Made by a program: the position numbers and the translations under genes
Part shown: one piece after another, positions 53,874-62,828 of the stretch
How positions within the stretch are numbered: position 1 is the stretch's first letter
How the letters are laid out: the number at the start of each line of letters is the position of its first letter
The notes under the pieces: model-generated
What the model was told of the DNA's origin: nothing
The model's database searches: none
Seen by the model: only the letters and a program-made list of their open reading frames with translations
DNA from: Tessaracoccus sp. OS52
Lineage (GTDB): Bacteria > Actinomycetota > Actinomycetes > Propionibacteriales > Propionibacteriaceae
Reading direction: 5' to 3'
DNA: 64,000 nucleotides
Assembly (NCBI RefSeq): GCF_020687685.1
Contig: NZ_JAJEWM010000001.1
Location: 1,116,001 to 1,180,000 of the forward strand

Positions 53874-55109
53874 ATGAAGGAGCGCATCGACAAGATCCTG
53901 CGGAAACCCGCGGTCGCCCACATTTTGGCCGCCAACGACCGCTACAACCGCCGACTCGGCCCGCAGTTCGCTGCGGCGGTCACCTACTTCTCCGTGCTGT
54001 CGATGGTGCCCATCCTGATGTTCGGGGTATCGATGCTCGGCATGACCCTCACCGTGCTGAGACCCGACTGGCTGGAACTGGTACAGGAGTCGATCACCGC
54101 CGAACTCGGCGACAACTCGATGGCCAAGTCCATCAAGGAGGTCATCGACCACGCCTTCGCCAACTGGCAGGGCATCGGTCTCGTGGCGTTGCTCACGGCC
54201 GCCTACTCCGGCACCAACTGGGTCGGAAACCTGAAGAAGGCCTTCCGTGTGATGTGGCGGGACCGGTTCTCCGACGCGTCGGTGGGGAAGAACCTCCTGG
54301 TGGAGATCATCGAGAACTTCTTCATCTTCCTCGCGCTGCTCGTGATCATGGCCGTTGCATTCGGTATGACCTCGGCGGGAAGTTCCTTCTCCCACGTCGT
54401 GATCGAGTGGCTGGGACTAGCGCAGGTGCCCGGCATCGGGGTCTTCTTCCGCATCGTCACCATCGCGCTGGTCCTGGCGGCCAGCTGGCTGCTGTTCTCG
54501 TTCCTGTTCATCGTCCTGCCAGGGCAGGGCACCAAGGTCCGCACCTGGCTCGTTGGCACCTTCTCCGGAGCTGTTCTGGTCACAGCCCTCCAGCAGGTCG
54601 CCAGTCTGGTGATCGGCATCTTCTCCGGAAACGCCGCCGCGTCCATCTTCGGCCCGGTCATCGTCGTGATGCTGATGTTCAACATCCTCGCCACGATCAT
54701 CATGATGGTGGCCGCTTGGGTGGGGACCGCCGACACCTGGCAACAGGAGCAGGCCAAGCACGACGCCGAGAAGGTGGCAGGCGTAAAGCGGAGGGATGAG
54801 GTCGAGGTGGAGGGCGAGGACGACTCCGAGGAAGTGCTACCCAGCCCGGAGCCCGACACGCCGAAGTCGTGGGCGGACAAGCGGCGCAGGGAACGCTGGG
54901 CGGCGCGCAAGCCGCTGGAGCAACTGCGGGTGGCCAACTATGACCCGGAGGCCCCGCCGGAGCAGGAGCCGGCACCGGACGTGCCACCAGACATCGCCGC
55001 CCGCAGCGTGAAGGTCGGCATGGGCGTCGGCTGGGGCGTCGGCGCCGCGACCGGCATCGGGCTGGGGGCCGCGCTGGCGGCCTTGGTGGCGAAGATCACC
55101 GGCCGGTGA
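53874..55109 (+). CDS. YihY/BrkB-type membrane protein
   Basis: 411 residues. Six membrane helices in the first ~290 residues with the family blocks AAAVTYFSVLSMVPI and AYSGTNWVGNLKKAF; a charged cytosolic tail (~300-375) and a glycine-rich last hydrophobic segment (GVGWGVGAATGIGLGAALAA). Once misnamed RNase BN; function unsettled. ATG 53874 is seven bases after TAGGGT, leaderless-like. Confidence 0.82.
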   Translation: MKERIDKILRKPAVAHILAANDRYNRRLGPQFAAAVTYFSVLSMVPILMFGVSMLGMTLTVLRPDWLELVQESITAELGDNSMAKSIKEVIDHAFANWQGIGLVALLTAAYSGTNWVGNLKKAFRVMWRDRFSDASVGKNLLVEIIENFFIFLALLVIMAVAFGMTSAGSSFSHVVIEWLGLAQVPGIGVFFRIVTIALVLAASWLLFSFLFIVLPGQGTKVRTWLVGTFSGAVLVTALQQVASLVIGIFSGNAAASIFGPVIVVMLMFNILATIIMMVAAWVGTADTWQQEQAKHDAEKVAGVKRRDEVEVEGEDDSEEVLPSPEPDTPKSWADKRRRERWAARKPLEQLRVANYDPEAPPEQEPAPDVPPDIAARSVKVGMGVGWGVGAATGIGLGAALAALVAKITGR

Positions 55110-55113
55110 TGCC

Positions 55114-55989
55114 TCAGGAGTGGTGGACCTCAGTCGGGTCGTTCCACACGGTGTAGCCCTCGGCGGCCTCGATTCCGTACAGCTCTGCCAGATGCAGGAT
55201 CTTGCGCGCCCTCGCCAGGCGCGGGATGTCCGAGCCGTCCCGGATCTCCCCGCCCTCTGCTTCGAACTCGCGCAGGAAAGAGTTCGCCCAGGAGATGTCC
55301 GCCTGCGAGGGGGACAGGATCTCGTTCACGATCGGGGCCTGCTCCGGGTTGAGGCAGATCTTGCCCGTCATCCCGAACTGCGCGGTGACGCCGGCGGCGT
55401 CGGCCAGTGCAACCCCGAGCGCTCCGACGGCCGGGCCGTCGATGGGACCGGGCAGTCCGGCCCCGCGCGAGGCGATGGTGAACTGGGACCGCGTGTAGGC
55501 CAGGATCATCGGGTCGTCGTCGAAGCCGGTGTCGCGACGGTAGTCGCCCAGCCCGAATCCCAGCCGGAAGGTGGGGCGGGCCTCTGCGATGGCCTGGAGC
55601 TGCTGGACGCCCCGGGCGGTCTCGACCAGGGCCACGATTCTCGTGCCCGGCAGCAACTCGGAAGTCCGCAGGATCGCCTCGGGCGACTCGACCATCGCGA
55701 GCATCACGCCCTGGAGCCCCGCACAGCCCGCGAGTTCCCGACAGTCCCGCTCCCAGAACTCGGTGCCGAAACCGTTGATACGCACCCACGCCTCGTGCCC
55801 GGTCGACAACCACTCCACCACGTTGCCCAGCGCCTCAGCCTTGCGGGTGGGGGCGACGCCGTCCTCGATGTCCAGGACGTTGGAGTCGGCCCGGGACTTC
55901 TCGGCGATGCGGAAGCGGTTGGTGTGGGTGCCGTTGACCAGCAGCCACGAGCGGGCGAACTCCGGGCCAAGAGCGTTACGGTTCGTCAC
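55114..55989 (-). CDS. HpcH/HpaI aldolase / CitE-like lyase
   Basis: 291 residues from GTG 55989, six bases after GGAGG; ATG 55995 abuts that site and is less likely. TIM-barrel family blocks: SNVLDIEDGVAP (metal Asp/Glu), AWVRINGFGTEFWERD, IVALVETARGVQQL (catalytic Glu) and FGMTGKICLNPEQAPIVNEI. CitE-like proteins cleave or make beta-hydroxyacyl-CoA such as malyl-CoA; no partner subunits are near. TTGTCA and TAGCTT with 17-base spacing lie upstream. Confidence 0.82.
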   Translation of the reverse strand: MTNRNALGPEFARSWLLVNGTHTNRFRIAEKSRADSNVLDIEDGVAPTRKAEALGNVVEWLSTGHEAWVRINGFGTEFWERDCRELAGCAGLQGVMLAMVESPEAILRTSELLPGTRIVALVETARGVQQLQAIAEARPTFRLGFGLGDYRRDTGFDDDPMILAYTRSQFTIASRGAGLPGPIDGPAVGALGVALADAAGVTAQFGMTGKICLNPEQAPIVNEILSPSQADISWANSFLREFEAEGGEIRDGSDIPRLARARKILHLAELYGIEAAEGYTVWNDPTEVHHS

Positions 55990-56019
55990 AGACATCCTCC
56001 TCGATGTGCGTCCGGGCTC

Positions 56020-56048
56020 AAGCTAGCGCGGGACGGCGGCTGTGACAA
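56020..56048 (-). promoter_or_regulatory. promoter of the CitE-like gene
   Basis: On the minus strand TTGTCA (56048-56043) and TAGCTT (56025-56020) are separated by 17 bases, close to the housekeeping consensus. It begins just past the phosphofructokinase terminator. Confidence 0.6.
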
Positions 56049-56054
56049 AACACG

Positions 56055-56085
56055 ACGCCCGCGGTCCATCGTGGACCGCGGGCGT
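56055..56085 (-). terminator. terminator after the PPi-phosphofructokinase
   Basis: ACGCCCGCGGTCCA and TGGACCGCGGGCGT form a perfect 14-bp stem with a three-base loop. On the minus strand it is followed by CGTGTTTTG. It lies 18 bases after the pfp stop. Confidence 0.85.
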
Positions 56086-56102
56086 AGCGCTTTTCGTTCA
56101 GA

Positions 56103-57323
56103 TCAGTGCGCGGCTGCAGCCTTCGGCGCGTCCTGCCCGATCGCATCGACCATCTCCAGGTACCAGTCCGTGGTGATGTCGAACGCCTTGCCGCCCGCGA
56201 TACGGTCGAAGGCGATCGCGCTGAGCTTGTCGCCGTTCTCCTCGTCCTGGCCGATGACGCCCGGCTCGCCGCGCAGGGCACAGTCCACGGCCAGGTCGGT
56301 GCACTGCCGGATGAGGGCAAGGTCGGCGTCGTTGGCCGCGGCGGAGCGGGAGAAGTAGCCGGACTTCTGCACCATGACCTTCTCGGCGCCGAGTCGCTTG
56401 GCGAACTTGTCGCCGAACCACTTGCCGGGGTTGACCTCGTCGAGCCGGACGTGACCGAACGGGTCACGGGGGACGGACTCGCCAGAGGCCTCGATGGCCG
56501 CGACGATGGCGTCGAGGCCAGCGCCCTCGGACAGGAAGATGGTGACGTTGCCGACCTCGTCCATGACCTTGCCGAGGCGCTCGGCCTCGCGGTCGATGTC
56601 GATCTCGGCCTCGGGTACGTAGACCGCGTGGACGTCCCAGGCCTCGCGGCTGAGGCCGATCTCCGGCAGCCACTCCTGGGTGTCGAGCCACTTGCGGTAC
56701 TCGGCGGCCGTGGCGGCCGTGAGCCAACCGCAGTGGCGCCCCATGACCTCGTGGATGATGAGCATGCGGGAGCCGGAGTTGTGCTCGGCGACGATGTTCT
56801 TGGCGAAGATCGCCCCCTGCTCAGCCGCCGTCCAGGCCCCGAGCGACTGCTTGATCGGGATCACGTCGTTGTCGATCGTCTTCGGCAGACCGACGACGGT
56901 GAGGGGGTAGTCGTTCTCCGCGAGGAAGGCCGCCAGGTCCGCGGCGGTGGTGTTGGTGTCGTCGCCGCCAATGGTGTGGAGGACGTCGACGCCGTCGGCC
57001 ACAAGCCTGTCAGCTGCCACCTTCAGCGGATCCTGACCCTCCTGGACGAGGCCGCGCTTGACGAGGTCCTTCACGTTGGTGAGCTTGACGCGGGAGTTTC
57101 CCACGGGGGAGCCGCCGAACTTGTGCAGCAGTCCGGCGTTGCGGCGCACGGTATCGGTCACCTCGAGGTAGTCACCCTTCAGCAGGCCCTGGTAACCGTG
57201 CCGGTAGGCGATGATCTCCACCTCGGGAGCAACTTCGGTGTAGCGCTCGATGAGTCCACCGATGGCGGACGAGAGGCACGGGGCGAAACCGCCGGCGGTG
57301 AGAATGGCTACCTTGTTGACCAT
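56103..57323 (-). CDS. pfp: pyrophosphate--fructose 6-phosphate 1-phosphotransferase
   Basis: 406 residues; reversibly phosphorylates fructose-6-phosphate with PPi in place of ATP. The donor-specifying residues point to PPi: GGDDTN (Asp122, where ATP enzymes have Gly) and PKTIDND with Lys148. EVMGRHCGWLTA is the sugar-phosphate motif. Well known from propionibacteria, where PPi from biosynthesis drives glycolysis. ATG 57323 follows AAGGAAAGG. Confidence 0.93.
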   Translation of the reverse strand: MVNKVAILTAGGFAPCLSSAIGGLIERYTEVAPEVEIIAYRHGYQGLLKGDYLEVTDTVRRNAGLLHKFGGSPVGNSRVKLTNVKDLVKRGLVQEGQDPLKVAADRLVADGVDVLHTIGGDDTNTTAADLAAFLAENDYPLTVVGLPKTIDNDVIPIKQSLGAWTAAEQGAIFAKNIVAEHNSGSRMLIIHEVMGRHCGWLTAATAAEYRKWLDTQEWLPEIGLSREAWDVHAVYVPEAEIDIDREAERLGKVMDEVGNVTIFLSEGAGLDAIVAAIEASGESVPRDPFGHVRLDEVNPGKWFGDKFAKRLGAEKVMVQKSGYFSRSAAANDADLALIRQCTDLAVDCALRGEPGVIGQDEENGDKLSAIAFDRIAGGKAFDITTDWYLEMVDAIGQDAPKAAAAH

Positions 57324-57485
57324 GGGGGTCCTTTCCTTGAAAGCAAGTGAGGGTCTTTCGTGCCAAGCCTATTGCAAGCCGTCCAGCCCACCTGGGCAGG
57401 GCCAAGGACCGGCCTCGTGGAAAGTTGTCCACAGGCCACCGCCGCGCGCCGTCGGCTGACCTCCCCGGCTGGCAGGATTCGGTTC

Positions 57486-57851
57486 ATGCACGACGAGCGG
57501 GGGCTTGGCGGCGGCATCCAGGTGACACTCCTGCTGCCCTTGGCCATCAGTGTCCTGCTGTTGACCCTGCAATGGGCACTCGTCTCGTGGGCGGAAGCCA
57601 CCGCATTGGCCGCCGCACAGGATGGAGCCCGGGTGGCCGCTGCCCACCGCAGCAGCGGGGGCGAGGGCAGGCATGCGGCTGGGAGGGCAGCCGCGGACGG
57701 CGGCCTGCAGGCACCGAGCGTCACGGTGGACCGGGGTCCGCGCCTGACGGTGGTCACGGTGACGGGCACCGCGCATTCGGTGGTGCCCGGCTGGGAGCCC
57801 CGCATATCGCGGACGGTCGAGGTTCCGACGGAGAGGATCACACAGTCATGA
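57486..57851 (+). CDS. TadE-like pilus assembly/secretion protein (first of three)
   Basis: 121 residues. Short basic N terminus, one hydrophobic segment (QVTLLLPLAISVLLLTLQWA) and an extracellular part rich in Ala/Gly/Val. Matches the TadE-like minor pseudopilin type (single N-terminal helix), with GGGIQ in place of the usual GAVAVE. The Tad ATPase, TadB/C and Flp are not in the window. Overlaps the next gene by ATGA. Confidence 0.6.
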   Translation: MHDERGLGGGIQVTLLLPLAISVLLLTLQWALVSWAEATALAAAQDGARVAAAHRSSGGEGRHAAGRAAADGGLQAPSVTVDRGPRLTVVTVTGTAHSVVPGWEPRISRTVEVPTERITQS

Positions 57852-58273
57852 GTCGACGCCTGAACGAGCGCGGTGGCGCTGTGGCCGTGGAGGCAGCCGT
57901 CCTGGTTCCCGCGCTGGTGCTGTTCGTCGGCCTGGTGGTCCTGATGGCTCGGGTGGCGCTGGCCGACCAGGCGGTGAGCGCCGCCGCGGTCCAGGCCGCG
58001 CGCGCCGCGTCGCTTGAGCGCAACGTGACGGATGCTCGATCGGCGGCCCGCAGCACGGCCGTGGGCGCACTGGAGGACGCCGACCTGCAGTGCGGCGACG
58101 AATCGGTCCAAGTCGACGCCGCGGGGGTTCAGGCGCCGCTCGGGCAACCATCGACGGTGGCCGTGACGATCACTTGCACGGTGCCGGGCGAGCTGTCCTT
58201 CCCGGGCTTTCCGTCGTCGCGAACCATCGTCGCCACCCGCCAGTCCCCGGTGGACACCTACCGGGGCAGATGA
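57848..58273 (+). CDS. TadE-family pseudopilin
   Basis: 141 residues. N-terminal prepilin-like motif ERGGAVAVEAAVLVPALVLF (Glu at the +5-type position) and an extracellular domain with two cysteines. TadE/TadF pseudopilins assemble with Flp pili or with Tad-like secretion machines. Overlaps the first and third genes by 4 bases each, so the trio is one operon. Confidence 0.78.
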   Translation: MSRRLNERGGAVAVEAAVLVPALVLFVGLVVLMARVALADQAVSAAAVQAARAASLERNVTDARSAARSTAVGALEDADLQCGDESVQVDAAGVQAPLGQPSTVAVTITCTVPGELSFPGFPSSRTIVATRQSPVDTYRGR

Positions 58274-58686
58274 TGCCTACCTTCGGGGACCGGGAGCGCG
58301 GTGCCATCGCCGTATGGGCCAGCCTGGCCCTGCCAGCGTTCGTGGCGTGCGTCGGACTGGGAGTGGACCTGGCCGGTCATGCAGGCGCACAACAGGATGC
58401 TCGGGCGGTGGCACAGGAGGCGGCCAGGGCGGCCGGACAGTACCTGGTGGTCACACCCGGCATCAGCCCGTATGCCGACACGCCGCGTGCGGTACGCGCC
58501 GCCACGGCCTACGTTGAGGCGTCGGACTTCGACGGCTCGGCCGTCGTCGCCGGGGGCGAGATCCGCGTCGGCGTCACGGGCAGCTACCGGACGCTGTTCC
58601 TGGGGATGCTGGGCGTCGACTCCCTACCGGTCAGAGGCGAGGCCGCCGCTGGCGTTACCACCGTGATCCGAGGCGAGGAGCGCTGA
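58270..58686 (+). CDS. TadE/TadG-like protein (Rv3654-type)
   Basis: 138 residues. RERGAIAVWASLALPAFVACV is the N-terminal membrane segment with a prepilin-like start, followed by an Ala-rich extracellular domain. Last of the orphan Tad-like trio; the next gene has its own leaderless -10. ATG 58270 or 58273 are both possible. Confidence 0.65.
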   Translation: MMPTFGDRERGAIAVWASLALPAFVACVGLGVDLAGHAGAQQDARAVAQEAARAAGQYLVVTPGISPYADTPRAVRAATAYVEASDFDGSAVVAGGEIRVGVTGSYRTLFLGMLGVDSLPVRGEAAAGVTTVIRGEER

Positions 58687-58713
58687 GCCGCAACGTTCGG
58701 CCCCGCGGGCGCG

Positions 58714-58719
58714 TAGGCT
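58714..58719 (+). promoter_or_regulatory. -10 box of the Sua5/YciO gene
   Basis: TAGGCT ends six bases before ATG 58726; leaderless arrangement. Confidence 0.55.
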
Positions 58720-58725
58720 TTCGAA

Positions 58726-59346
58726 ATGGCTCAGTACTACGACGTTCACCCTGACAACCCGCAGCCCAGGTCGCTGGCCCAGGTGAGCAGCATCCTGGAA
58801 GACGGCGGCCTGGTCGCCTATCCGACGGACTCCTGCTACGCGCTGGGCTGCCTGCTCGGAAACGCAGAGGGACTTCAGCGAATCCGTCGGATCCGCAAGC
58901 TGGACGACAAGCACCATTTCACGCTCGTCGTGGACGAGTTCGCGAAACTGGGGCCCTACGTCGACATGGACAACCGGGTCTTCCGCGCCGTCAAAGCGGC
59001 GACCCCGGGCCGCTACACCTTCATCCTGCACGCCACCAAGGAGGTGCCCAAGATGATGCAGCATCCCAAGAAGAGGTCGGTGGGAGTGCGGATCCCGGAC
59101 CACCGGACCACCTTGTCACTGCTGGAGACCTTGGGGGCGCCGCTGATGTCCTCGACGCTGCTGCTGCCGGGGCAGGAGGATCCGCCGGTGGACGGCTGGA
59201 CGGTCAAGGAGTTGCTGGATCACGAAGTGGACGCGGTCCTCGACTCCGGGGACTGCGGTGTGGAACCGACCACCGTGGTGGACTTCACCGGCGAGGTTCC
59301 CGAGATCGTGCGGGTAGGCGCAGGCGACCCGGCCCCCTTCGAGTAA
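58726..59346 (+). CDS. Sua5/YciO/YrdC-family protein
   Basis: 206 residues. Family blocks LVAYPTDSCYALGCLLG (TsaC/YciO substrate site), KLDDKHHFTLVV and VGVRIPDHRTTLSLLE. TsaC makes threonylcarbamoyl-AMP for tRNA t6A; YciO members are less active. KRSVGVRIPDH and the length fit YciO. It starts six bases after TAGGCT. Confidence 0.83.
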   Translation: MAQYYDVHPDNPQPRSLAQVSSILEDGGLVAYPTDSCYALGCLLGNAEGLQRIRRIRKLDDKHHFTLVVDEFAKLGPYVDMDNRVFRAVKAATPGRYTFILHATKEVPKMMQHPKKRSVGVRIPDHRTTLSLLETLGAPLMSSTLLLPGQEDPPVDGWTVKELLDHEVDAVLDSGDCGVEPTTVVDFTGEVPEIVRVGAGDPAPFE

Positions 59347-59358
59347 GCGTCCACCAGG

Positions 59359-60078
59359 TCAGTTGATGATCCGCAGAGAGAAGGGGAAGCGATAGGCCCG
59401 CCCTGACCGGTAGGCCTGCGGGCCCTGGACGGCACCCATCACGGCGAACACGAACAGCACCAGGCTCGCGATGCCGCCCACTATCCACCCCACGACGGGG
59501 ATCGTGGCCACCAGGCCGGCGATGACCCGGGTCAGCTGGAAGTTCATGTTCTCCTTCACGTGGTCCGCCACCAACGCGTTCTTGTCCTTCTCGCTCAGGT
59601 AGAAGATCAGTGCGGGGATCCAGGAGAAGAACACGCTCAGCCAGTAGTTCAGCGTCACCGTGCTGGCCCCGGCTTCGGTGGGGCCCTGGGTCCAGGCCGG
59701 GTTCAGCTGACCCGCACCGTAGGCGGCTGGCGCTCCGTACCCACTCTGGAGGTACTGACCGGACTGCTGCCCGTAGGCGTGCTGGCCGTAGGGGTCGGCT
59801 GGAGGCGGAGCGTACTGGGCGGCTGATGGCGGAGCGTAGGGGTCGGCCGAAGGGTGCCCCTGGGGATTTGCCGCGGCCACGGTATGCGGGTCGCCACCCA
59901 GCGAGGGCTGGTTGGGGGCGGAGTCATGGTCGTCGGACATGAATCCCAACTCCTCCGCCTCCTCCTCGACGGTGTCGTCGGACGGCTGGCCCTCCGCCAT
60001 GGCGTCATCGAAGGCCTTGTAGGGGTCCCATGCGTCGTCGTTGCGGCCACTGTGCCCAGGATTGTCGTGTTCGGTCAC
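59359..60078 (-). CDS. DUF4870 membrane protein
   Basis: 239 residues. The first ~130 are low-complexity and cytosolic (Pro/Ala/Tyr/Gln: repeats of ADPYAPP and YGQ type). The C-terminal ~105 hold the DUF4870 domain with three or four helices: NYWLSVFFSWIPALIFYLSE, HVKENMNFQLTRVIAGLVAT, VGGIASLVLFVFAVMGAV. Function unknown. GTG 60078 has AAGGAG upstream. It converges on the Sua5/YciO gene with 12 bases between. Confidence 0.8.
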   Translation of the reverse strand: MTEHDNPGHSGRNDDAWDPYKAFDDAMAEGQPSDDTVEEEAEELGFMSDDHDSAPNQPSLGGDPHTVAAANPQGHPSADPYAPPSAAQYAPPPADPYGQHAYGQQSGQYLQSGYGAPAAYGAGQLNPAWTQGPTEAGASTVTLNYWLSVFFSWIPALIFYLSEKDKNALVADHVKENMNFQLTRVIAGLVATIPVVGWIVGGIASLVLFVFAVMGAVQGPQAYRSGRAYRFPFSLRIIN

Positions 60079-60228
60079 TGCTGCTCCTTGTGTGCTGGTG
60101 TGCCAGTTACGCGGGGCGCGGGGCAAGGCGATCCTGGCCAACCCCTCCAGCGTAGGCCCTCGAATGGGCAACAGCGCGACGAACCTGGCGCTCCGTTGCG
60201 AGCGATCAGCGGGAACGATCGGAGTGGC

Positions 60229-60546
60229 TCAATGGCCCTGTTCCGCCTCCGGCTCCGCAGCGATGCCACGCGTCTGGGCGATTCCGCTGATGCGCCGGGC
60301 GAGCTGGACGTCGCGTTCGGTGAGGGCACCGACGTCGTGGCTCATCAGGTGGAGCTCGACGTGGTCGTAGCTGAGCAGCACGTCGGGGTGGTGGTTGGCT
60401 TCTTCCGCCACCTCGCCGACGGCGTTGACGAAGGCGAGTCCGTTGGCGAAGTCACCGGTTTGGTAGCGAGCGTGCAACTCGCCCTCGGCGTGGCGCCAGT
60501 CCGGCAGGTTCGCCTCGGAGATGTCTTGCTGCGAGAGCTTGGTCAT
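60229..60546 (-). CDS. pterin-4a-carbinolamine dehydratase
   Basis: 105 residues. All catalytic elements are present: NHHPDVLL, VELHLMSHD with the third His, and VGALTERDVQLARRI. Recycles tetrahydropterin after aromatic amino acid hydroxylation, or acts as a pterin-binding DCoH-like protein. This is the canonical copy; a divergent paralogue lies at 28930-29268. ATG 60546 lies six bases after CAGAAT. Confidence 0.88.
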   Translation of the reverse strand: MTKLSQQDISEANLPDWRHAEGELHARYQTGDFANGLAFVNAVGEVAEEANHHPDVLLSYDHVELHLMSHDVGALTERDVQLARRISGIAQTRGIAAEPEAEQGH

Positions 60547-60596
60547 GGGTCCATTCTGCGTCGGTTTGGCTACGACAGCCGGGATTCATGCGGACT

Positions 60597-62048
60597 TCAC
60601 ATCGATGAGTGGGTCCACTCCCCGGCGACCATGGTTGCGAGTGTCTCGGCGACGGTGAACTCGCCAGCCAGGAGCGCCTCGGGTGAGCTGGGCACCAAAG
60701 TGAGATCTGCGGGCTGCCCCTTTGCGATCCGCGTCCGCACGCTTGCCGTGATCGCCTCCAGCGGGGTGATGGCCTGGTCGGGATGATGCGTCCGGTTCAC
60801 GGCCGCGTCCATCGAGAGCCAGGGGTCGAGCGGAGCGACCGGCGCGTCGGAACCGAAGCGCAGTTCGGCACCCGCGTCCAGCAGCGCTCGCAGGGGGAAC
60901 AGGTTCGATCCTGCTCCGGGCCAGATCTGTGAGACCAGCCGCTGGTCGTCGAGCAGGTGCGAGGGCTGCACGCTGGCGGCGACCCCCCGCTCCCGGAAGC
61001 GTGCGACGTCGGCGGGCGCGACCAGTTGAGCGTGCTCCACCGTCCCCGTCGCGCCGGTGGCCGCGAACGCGTCGAGGACCAGCCGGCAGGCCTCGTCACC
61101 GATGGCGTGGACCGCAGCCGAGATGCCGTTCGAGCGGGCCCGGGAGAGCAGTTCGCACAGCTCCTCGGGGGTGAAGTTCGTCGTCCCGTGGGGTAGCTCG
61201 GGCAGCGGATGCGCGTAGGGCTCCATGGACAACGCCGTGCGGGAGTTCATGGAACCGTCGAAGATGACCTTCAGCGGCCCAACGCTGGCCAGGCCACCGA
61301 GCGGGTCGCCGCTGCGAAGGCCCTCGGAGATGAGTCGCTCCAGATCCTGCGGATAGGTCGCCGCCTCCACGCGCAGGCCGATTGGACCGGCAGCGGCTCG
61401 ACGGGCCCACGACCCGACCGCCCACCGCATTTCCATGTCGACGATCCCCACTACGCCACGGGAGGCGGCCGTCCTGGAAGCCCTCGCGACGGCACGGTCC
61501 AGCAGTTGGGATTGGGAATCCATCAGGTTCGAGATCGCCGTGAAGGCGTCGTCCTCGACGAGGAACCCCGCGGTCGTGCGCCCACCGAGCCCCGCGGCCG
61601 CGAGGGCGGAACTGCTCAGCCACACCGAGTGCATGTCGGCCGCGATCAGTGCGATCGGGGCAGGGGAGAGCGCATCCAACATCCCCGCCGTGGGCGGCGA
61701 CGGCCAGTGTCCTGAACGGAACCCGAAGCCCAGGACGGGATCACCAGGAGGAGCGGTGACGAGGTGGCGCCGCAACTGCTCCGCGATCTGTTCGGGGGAG
61801 TCGTCGCCCGACAGGCCCAGACATCCTGAGATCAGGGAATGGGTCCCGAAGTGGGTGTGGTGGTCCCACAGTCCCGGGAGAAGGGTGGCGCCCTCGGCAT
61901 CGACGTCCCCACCCGGCCCGTGGCTGGGGCGAACTCCCGAGATGGTGGCGTGGGTCACCTCGACGTCGGCCAGTCCCGGCGCTGCCGAGGTGTCGACGCC
62001 GGTCATCCGGGCGAGTTCTGGCAGGAGCCTGACACGACTGATCAGCAC
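60597..62048 (-). CDS. amidohydrolase (metal-dependent, YtcJ-like)
   Basis: 483 residues from GTG 62048, which has AGGAG seven bases upstream; GTG 62063 would add five residues. Metal site DHHTHFG, later VHAIGDEACR, GTVEHAQLV and FGSDAPVAPLDPWLS, the pattern of amidohydrolase family 3. Substrate unknown. Divergent from yggS, sharing the 54 bases between them. Confidence 0.82.
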   Translation of the reverse strand: MLISRVRLLPELARMTGVDTSAAPGLADVEVTHATISGVRPSHGPGGDVDAEGATLLPGLWDHHTHFGTHSLISGCLGLSGDDSPEQIAEQLRRHLVTAPPGDPVLGFGFRSGHWPSPPTAGMLDALSPAPIALIAADMHSVWLSSSALAAAGLGGRTTAGFLVEDDAFTAISNLMDSQSQLLDRAVARASRTAASRGVVGIVDMEMRWAVGSWARRAAAGPIGLRVEAATYPQDLERLISEGLRSGDPLGGLASVGPLKVIFDGSMNSRTALSMEPYAHPLPELPHGTTNFTPEELCELLSRARSNGISAAVHAIGDEACRLVLDAFAATGATGTVEHAQLVAPADVARFRERGVAASVQPSHLLDDQRLVSQIWPGAGSNLFPLRALLDAGAELRFGSDAPVAPLDPWLSMDAAVNRTHHPDQAITPLEAITASVRTRIAKGQPADLTLVPSSPEALLAGEFTVAETLATMVAGEWTHSSM

Positions 62049-62102
62049 TGGGGGGCTCCTCACCTTGTCGAATTGCGTTGCCGATTGGTGTAGTCATGAT
62101 CC

Positions 62103-62828
62103 ATGACCAGTCAGATCGCCGCCAATCTCGCCGCCGTCCAGGCCCGGATCGCAGCGGCCGCGGCAGCTGCGGGGCGGGACGTCGCAGACATTCGGCTGCT
62201 GCCGGTCACCAAGACCAAGTCGCCTGCCGACGTGCTGGAGGCCCATGACTGTGGCTACCGCCGCTTCGGCGAGAACAAGGTCCAGGAGGCGCAGGCCAAG
62301 TGGGAGGAACTCCGCGACGTCGCGGACATCGAGTGGGCCATCATCGGCCATCTCCAGACGAACAAGGCCCGTTTCGTCGCCAGGTTCGCCTCCGAGTTCC
62401 AGGCGTTGGCGTCAGTGAAACAGGCTGCCGAACTCGACAAGCGGCTGCACGCCGAGGGGCGTCGCCTGGAGGTCCTGGTGCAGGTCAACTCTTCGGGGGA
62501 GGACCAGAAGTTCGGGCTGCCGCCGGAGGAAGTGCTGTCGTTCACGCGGCAACTGTCGGCCTTCGACGCCCTCGACGTGAGGGGATTGATGACGCTGGCT
62601 GTCTTCAGCGACGACGCGGTGCGGGTTGCGCACTGCTTCCAGGTGATGCGCGAGGTCCAGCGCAACCTGCGGGACGCCGACGGGGGTGGCTGGGGCGAAC
62701 TGTCCATGGGCATGTCGGGGGACTTCGAGCTGGCGATCGCGCACGGGGCCACGTGCGTCCGGGTCGGTCAGGCGATCTTCGGGGCCCGATTGAACCCTGA
62801 CGACTACTGGCCGGGAGCGGCCACGTGA
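62103..62828 (+). CDS. YggS-family PLP homeostasis protein
   Basis: 241 residues. The PLP Lys37 is in LLPVTKTKS; ENKVQEAQAKW, WAIIGHLQTNKA, VLVQVNSSGEDQKFG and SMGMSGDFELAIAHGATCVR are family blocks. YggS/ProSC keeps vitamin B6 and amino acid pools balanced. Start ATG 62103; the sequence TAGTCA lies six bases upstream, an imperfect version of the leaderless box. Overlaps DUF488 by GTGA. Confidence 0.92.
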   Translation: MTSQIAANLAAVQARIAAAAAAAGRDVADIRLLPVTKTKSPADVLEAHDCGYRRFGENKVQEAQAKWEELRDVADIEWAIIGHLQTNKARFVARFASEFQALASVKQAAELDKRLHAEGRRLEVLVQVNSSGEDQKFGLPPEEVLSFTRQLSAFDALDVRGLMTLAVFSDDAVRVAHCFQVMREVQRNLRDADGGGWGELSMGMSGDFELAIAHGATCVRVGQAIFGARLNPDDYWPGAAT

